Positions 5,412-8,407 of a stretch of 8,407 nt of DNA are shown here, piece after piece. Source of the DNA: an uncultured Saprospiraceae bacterium (lineage in GTDB: Bacteria; Bacteroidota; Bacteroidia; Chitinophagales; Saprospiraceae); the NCBI GenBank assembly GCA_937930625.1, contig CALHBW010000135.1, positions 1-8,407 of the forward strand, in the 5' to 3' direction. Made by a program: the position numbers and the translations under genes. How positions within the stretch are numbered: the stretch's first letter is position 1; each line of letters starts with the position of its first letter. The notes under the pieces were generated by a model, which did no database searches, was not told the origin of the DNA, and was given only the letters and a program-made list of their open reading frames with translations.

Positions 5412-5842
5412 CAAAACTAACTAAATACCAACTCACGCATTTAAGCCGTAACACCCAATTTATACTTTTCAATATAGAGGGAACATTCTTGGAAAGCTGC
5501 GACTCACTTTTTTCGACGCATGACTTTCGCAAGCAAATAGTTTACGAATGGTTTCCTTTTCTTGAAGGCATTGCCGATGTACTTCGAATGATGGAACCCG
5601 CACAGGAAATGCTTTTTCAAAAAATACAAAAGCCTTCGGCACAACTGCCGGGGGCTTATGATTTTAATATCCTACGCCCAATCACTAAGTCTGATACCCT
5701 TCTGCTCATCATTATAGATTATACCACAGTATATCGCCAATATCAGGTACTCCAACAGCAATTTAACGAACTATACATCGAAAAACAACGCCTCGAAACC
5801 GAACTTGCTGCATTTGAAAAAGGCACTACTCCTTCCCGGTAA
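5408..5842 (+). CDS. PAS-like domain protein with C-terminal coiled coil, 144 aa, coupled to the GTPase
   Basis: Residues about 14-108 have the pattern of a PAS-like domain: first strand NTQFILFNIEGTFLESCDSL (15-34), a loop and the helix YEWFPFLEGIADVLRMMEPA (46-65), then strands AYDFNILRPI (83-92) and DTLLLIIIDYT (96-106). Residues 107-137 form a Gln/Glu/Leu-rich helix, probably a coiled coil that dimerises or joins a partner, as seen between PAS domains and kinases. No kinase, cyclase, GGDEF or DNA-binding domain is attached, and cofactor-binding residues cannot be assigned. The 4-bp ATGA overlap with the GTPase gene suggests translational coupling and a shared task; a sensory input or GTPase regulator is a reasonable inference. 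It is the last gene of the four-gene cluster; a terminator-like hairpin follows about 77 bp downstream. Confidence 0.65.
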   Translation: MTKLTKYQLTHLSRNTQFILFNIEGTFLESCDSLFSTHDFRKQIVYEWFPFLEGIADVLRMMEPAQEMLFQKIQKPSAQLPGAYDFNILRPITKSDTLLLIIIDYTTVYRQYQVLQQQFNELYIEKQRLETELAAFEKGTTPSR

Positions 5843-6024
5843 AAATGAGTAGATGAATAAATGATGAAATGAGTAAATATCATTAACGCATTTAATCATT
5901 TTTACATTTTACAACTTGTCCCGACGAATGACGGGATTATTTTAATTTGAAGATAAAAGTGTCAACTGCAATTCTAAACAAACCAAATATTTACTCATTT
6001 CATCATCTATTCATTTACTCATTT
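5843..6024. repeat. 182-bp element with 38-bp terminal inverted repeats
   Basis: The arms at 5843-5880 and 5987-6024 are inverted copies identical at 36 of 38 bases, with only two G/A differences. They are built from ATGA, ATGAGT and AATA short units and enclose 106 bp that contain the hairpin at 5919-5936. No open frame or clear target-site duplication was found, and no transposase lies in the window. It starts directly after the stop codon of the PAS-like gene. It may be a non-autonomous palindromic element or a slippage-made structure of the same kind as 2978-3096. Confidence 0.75.
5919..5943 (+). terminator. Probable terminator after the GTPase cluster
   Basis: TCCCG (5919-5923) and CGGGA (5932-5936) form a GC-rich 5-bp stem around an 8-nt loop, followed by TTATTTT. 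The stem is short but is the only GC-rich hairpin in this AT-rich gap, and it lies 77 bp past the stop of the PAS-like gene. It could end the four-gene transcript. Confidence 0.45.
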
Positions 6025-6025
6025 C

Positions 6026-6062
6026 CAATTCACTCATTCACTCATTCAAAATTTACTCATTG
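6026..6062. repeat. ATTC/ACTC tetranucleotide tract upstream of the ABC ATPase gene
   Basis: AATTCACTCATTCACTCATT followed by CAAAATTTACTCATTGG repeats the 8-bp unit found at 3078-3094; 16 bases (6031-6046) are identical to 3078-3093. It adjoins the right arm of the 182-bp inverted-repeat element and ends 5 bp before the ABC ATPase start codon, so it is part of that gene's leader or promoter region. Confidence 0.6.
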
Positions 6063-6067
6063 GACGC

Positions 6068-6691
6068 ATGATACAACTCAAAAATATCGGCAAACGCTAC
6101 CGCTTTGAATGGATATTCCGCCAAGTGAATCAGCATTTTGAAGCAGGAAAAAAATACGCCATACTTGGTCCAAACGGGTCGGGCAAATCCACCTTATTGC
6201 AGATATTATCCGGGCATTTATCGCCATCTGAAGGGAATGTTGATTTTTACTTTTCGGAAAAAAAAGCAGAACGCGAGGATGTATTTCGCCAAGTGAGTGT
6301 AGCAGGTCCGTACATGGATGTGATTGAAGAATTTACTTTGATGGAGTCGCTGCGTTTTCACGGTCAATTTAAACCTTACATTGGAGGCTTGAAACCGAGC
6401 GATTTGATAGATATTTTAAATTTCTCCAAATCCAAAAACAAAGAAGTCCGTTTCTTTTCATCCGGCATGAAACAACGCCTCAAACTCGTTCTCGCCATTT
6501 GCTCCGACACGCCACTTCTCCTACTCGACGAACCCACCACCAATCTCGACGCACAAGGCATAGCATGGTATCGCGACCTCATCCAACAATACGCACAAAA
6601 CCGCACCCTCATCATCGCTTCCAATATTGAACATGATTATGATTTTTGTGAGACTTCGCTGAATATTTTGGAGTATAAAACACGGAAATAA
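6068..6691 (+). CDS. ABC transporter ATP-binding protein of the Bacteroidota lone-ATPase type, 207 aa
   Basis: A single nucleotide-binding domain. Walker A is GPNGSGKST (34-42), the signature is SSGMKQRLKL (131-140), Walker B is LLLLDEP (150-156) and the D-loop is NLD (159-161). Two usual residues are replaced: in the Q-loop region VSVAGPYMDVIEEFTL (77-91 area) there is no Gln, and the H-loop reads ASNIEH (184-189), with Asn where the switch His is expected. From recall, this combination is a family trait of a short CcmA-like ATPase widespread in Bacteroidota, not decay, because all other motifs are intact. No membrane subunit is encoded beside it, so its transporter partner, if any, is elsewhere; an export, cytochrome-maturation-like or non-transport role remains possible. 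The plus strand ends here; convergent genes follow past a 30-bp palindrome. Confidence 0.85.
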   Translation: MIQLKNIGKRYRFEWIFRQVNQHFEAGKKYAILGPNGSGKSTLLQILSGHLSPSEGNVDFYFSEKKAEREDVFRQVSVAGPYMDVIEEFTLMESLRFHGQFKPYIGGLKPSDLIDILNFSKSKNKEVRFFSSGMKQRLKLVLAICSDTPLLLLDEPTTNLDAQGIAWYRDLIQQYAQNRTLIIASNIEHDYDFCETSLNILEYKTRK

Positions 6692-6697
6692 ACGAAA

Positions 6698-6727
6698 CGT
6701 AGAGAAAATTCATGAATTTTCTCTACG
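6698..6727. terminator. Perfect 30-bp palindrome between convergent genes, likely bidirectional terminator
   Basis: The arms CGTAGAGAAAATTCA (6698-6712) and its exact reverse complement (6713-6727) form a 15-bp perfect palindrome with no mismatch. It lies 7 bp after the ABC ATPase stop and 22 bp before the stop of the convergent secreted-protein gene, the right place for a terminator serving both strands. A-rich and T-rich inner arms could aid release, but no separate U-run follows. GTAGAGA...TCTCTAC ends also resemble dispersed palindromes seen in Bacteroidota and cyanobacteria (recall). Confidence 0.6.
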
Positions 6728-6748
6728 AGTGTAAGAGCATACAATTTC

Positions 6749-7381
6749 CTATTTGGTTTTGGTAAGCCCGTTGAGTAGTTCCTCACATTTATCCTTGTAT
6801 TTGTCAAATAGTTTTTCGGCAGTATAACTCAATACCTGCGTAGTTCCGTTTTCATTCGAAAAATAGTAGCCGAAGTAAGTAAAATTCATACCTTGAACTT
6901 TTGCATCAAACTCTAATTGCAGTACTTCCAAACCGTTTACAGTTCTGAATTCTTTGTGAATGAGCGTAAATTCATCCGCCATAGCTCTGGTATTTTCAAT
7001 CACCACATCCCCCAAAGTAGTAAGCGGAATCTCAATTTCCTCTGTAATCAACAAGGTATAAATATTACCCGATTCATGTAAAATTTGGTATTCCGCTTGC
7101 GGATTAATCTTGGATTTTTCAAATTTCCATTCTTTTGAATTTAGCCAGATACCGGAGTCAGTTTTAGTACTTTTGAGCAAAAAATCAGCTTTTTCGTTCT
7201 TCGTAAAAACCATCGGATTTACTAAGATGGTGTCAGTTTCTGTGGTGTCCGGTGCTGCATAAGCCCATGTGTTGTTATCGTATAAAATGACTTTATCACC
7301 TGTTTCGGTGATTGCATTTATTTGAGCAAAAGCAGTATGAGTAAAAATCAAAAGGAAAACAAAAATTGAAAAGTGTTTCAT
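6749..7381 (-). CDS. Secreted protein of unknown function, 210 aa
   Basis: The product starts MKHFSIFVFLLIFTHTAFAQ: a basic N-region, a hydrophobic core and an AFA|Q cleavage site, so a Sec signal peptide of 19 residues and a periplasmic or surface location. Just after it, TETGDKVILYDNNTWAY (25-41) is the 'edGkkViLndDGtW.Y' motif frequent in Bacteroidota envelope proteins. The C-terminal third (about 150-210: GLEVLQLEFDAKVQGMNFTY and YYFSNENGTTQVLSYTAEKL, then a charged helix) has alternating strands and a last helix, reminiscent of PsbP/DcrB-like lipoprotein folds, but this is only a shape resemblance. I chose the ATG at 7381; the frame is open to 7453, but the upstream part lacks a signal and overlaps the promoter. 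It is transcribed from a promoter lying over the gltX stop codon. Confidence 0.75.
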   Translation of the reverse strand: MKHFSIFVFLLIFTHTAFAQINAITETGDKVILYDNNTWAYAAPDTTETDTILVNPMVFTKNEKADFLLKSTKTDSGIWLNSKEWKFEKSKINPQAEYQILHESGNIYTLLITEEIEIPLTTLGDVVIENTRAMADEFTLIHKEFRTVNGLEVLQLEFDAKVQGMNFTYFGYYFSNENGTTQVLSYTAEKLFDKYKDKCEELLNGLTKTK

Positions 7382-7450
7382 TGATAAATTTTTAGTGTTA
7401 AAAATGATTAGAAAATGACACGCAAACATGTGCTTACATGCCATTTTCTG

Positions 7451-7482
7451 CAAAGTTACGCATTTTCCTTGATTCTATCAAA
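7451..7482 (-). promoter_or_regulatory. Bacteroidota-type promoter for the secreted-protein gene, inside the end of gltX
   Basis: On the minus strand, TTTG (7482-7479), a 20-bp spacer (7478-7459) and TAACTTTG (7458-7451) match the Bacteroidota sigma consensus TTTG-N19-21-TAnnTTTG with no mismatch. The first three bases of the -7 box are the gltX stop codon TAA. Transcription would start near 7445, giving a leader of about 64 nt to the ATG at 7381. Confidence 0.7.
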
Positions 7483-8407
7483 ATCCTCAAACCCGCGCTC
7501 CAACCGCTTCGCCACTTCCTCCTCATCCAGCACCGACATCACATCAAAAATCGACGCCCCTTTCGTCGTACCTGTCACTGCCAATCTAAGGAAAGGAAAC
7601 ACCTGTCCTGCGCCCAGTTCATTTTCCTCCATGAATTTCTTGACATGCTCCTCGATATTTTCCGGCGTAAAATTGCGGAGGCGATTGATAGTTGATTTCA
7701 GGTCGTGCATCTTATCGCGATTTTCGGGCTTCCACTTTTTACGAATGATTTTTTCATTATCGTACTCCGTTACTTCCTCGAAAAAATAACGACTACTTGC
7801 CCAAAAATCATTCAAAGTTTCGAATCGTTCGCGCATCAAGTCGCAGACTTTAGCAAGATACTCATCGGTGGGTTTGTGTCCGCGCCCTTCTACGTGCGGA
7901 CGCACAAGCGCAGCCAACTCCGCCGCATCCGTCTGCATGATATACTGCTGATTAAACCACTTAGCTTTCTGAATATCGAATCGCGCCCCCGATTTATTGA
8001 CCCGCGCCAAATCAAAGGCATCAATCAATTCCTGCATACCGAAAATCTCCTGCTCCGTCTCCCCCGGATTCCAACCCAAAAACGCCATAAAGTTCACCGT
8101 AGCCTGCGGCAAAAAACCCTGCTCACGGAAACCCATAAACAAAGCATCTTCCCTTTTATCCATCCAATCCAATGGAAAAACGGGAATCCCCATTTTCGCG
8201 CCATAGCGTTTGGAGAGTTTGCCTTTGCCATCCGGTTTGAGTATCAAGGGCAGGTGGCAAAACTCTGGCATCGTATCTTCCCAACCCAAATAACGATACA
8301 GCAAAACATGCGTCGGCGTACTCGGCAACCACTCCTCGCCGCGTATCACATGCGAGATTTCCATAAAATGGTCATCCACGATATTTGCCATGTGATAGGT
8401 TGGCATT
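7456..8407 (-). CDS. gltX: Glutamyl-tRNA synthetase, C-terminal part
   Basis: A class I aminoacyl-tRNA synthetase that charges tRNA-Glu (ATP + Glu + tRNA). The visible 316 residues begin inside the catalytic domain: MPTYHMANIVDDHFMEISHV (1-20) then IRGEEWLPSTPTH (21-33) is a hallmark of GluRS, followed by the KMSKS-type loop KLSKR (63-67). Then come the stem-contact region (PVFPLDWMDKREDALFMGFR and LGWNPGETEQE) and the helical anticodon-binding domain ending FEDFDRIKENA. The frame is open at the right edge, so the N-terminal third, with the HIGH motif and most of the Rossmann fold, is missing from the window; GluRS of this type is around 500 residues. Nothing looks damaged. Direction is to the left; the downstream secreted-protein gene has its own promoter at the stop codon. 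Confidence in identity is high. Confidence 0.95.
   Translation of the reverse strand, partial: MPTYHMANIVDDHFMEISHVIRGEEWLPSTPTHVLLYRYLGWEDTMPEFCHLPLILKPDGKGKLSKRYGAKMGIPVFPLDWMDKREDALFMGFREQGFLPQATVNFMAFLGWNPGETEQEIFGMQELIDAFDLARVNKSGARFDIQKAKWFNQQYIMQTDAAELAALVRPHVEGRGHKPTDEYLAKVCDLMRERFETLNDFWASSRYFFEEVTEYDNEKIIRKKWKPENRDKMHDLKSTINRLRNFTPENIEEHVKKFMEENELGAGQVFPFLRLAVTGTTKGASIFDVMSVLDEEEVAKRLERGFEDFDRIKENA

Noticed and set aside
7382..7453. 24-residue extension of the secreted protein
   Set aside because: It would bury the signal peptide and overlap the promoter at 7451-7482.
7415..7789. Plus-strand frames opposite gltX
   Set aside because: They are shadows of the clearly recognisable GluRS coding sequence.

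Overview
The window looks like a chromosomal segment of a Bacteroidota bacterium, possibly from the Saprospiria or Chitinophagia side, although the order cannot be fixed from this sequence. Three signs support the phylum. A promoter matches the Bacteroidota form (TTTG, 20-nt spacer, TAACTTTG), start codons have no Shine-Dalgarno sequence, and several proteins are of typical Bacteroidota type: the M1 lipoprotein aminopeptidase, the FemAB-like GNAT protein, the lone ABC ATPase with a variant Q-loop, and gltX. The DNA is AT-rich, with intergenic palindromic short-unit repeats. No tRNA, rRNA, CRISPR array, transposase or phage structural gene was seen.

Layout. Positions 1-2940 are on the minus strand: the N-terminus of a lipoprotein M1 aminopeptidase (running off the left edge), three small membrane proteins (two with a DUF2335-like core on either side of a tail-anchored protein), and a FemAB/GNAT-type acyltransferase. 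Positions 2941-3473 are a divergent intergenic region with a large tetranucleotide-unit inverted repeat. Positions 3474-5842 are on the plus strand and hold four co-directional genes: a small coiled-coil protein, a 284-aa protein with a longin/roadblock-like middle domain, a Ras-like small GTPase, and a PAS-like protein whose start overlaps the GTPase stop. A 182-bp palindromic repeat element separates this block from a plus-strand ABC ATPase gene (6068-6691). A perfect 30-bp palindrome lies between that gene and the convergent minus-strand pair of a secreted protein and the 3' part of gltX, which runs off the right edge.

How the genes may work together. The 3474-5842 block is the most interesting part. 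A Ras-like GTPase, a protein with a possible longin/roadblock fold, a PAS-like sensor and a coiled-coil protein look like a bacterial small-GTPase signalling module, comparable in parts to MglA/MglB systems. The two N-terminal proteins share a short leucine/glycine motif. From recall, relatives of the 284-aa protein often continue into an OmpA peptidoglycan-binding domain, which is absent here. Two dyads lie about two helical turns apart just upstream of the GTPase, and one of them exactly matches TGTGA-N6-TCACA, the Crp/Fnr-type consensus. The DUF2335-like trio is a second cluster of unknown function. The remaining genes are ordinary housekeeping or envelope genes.
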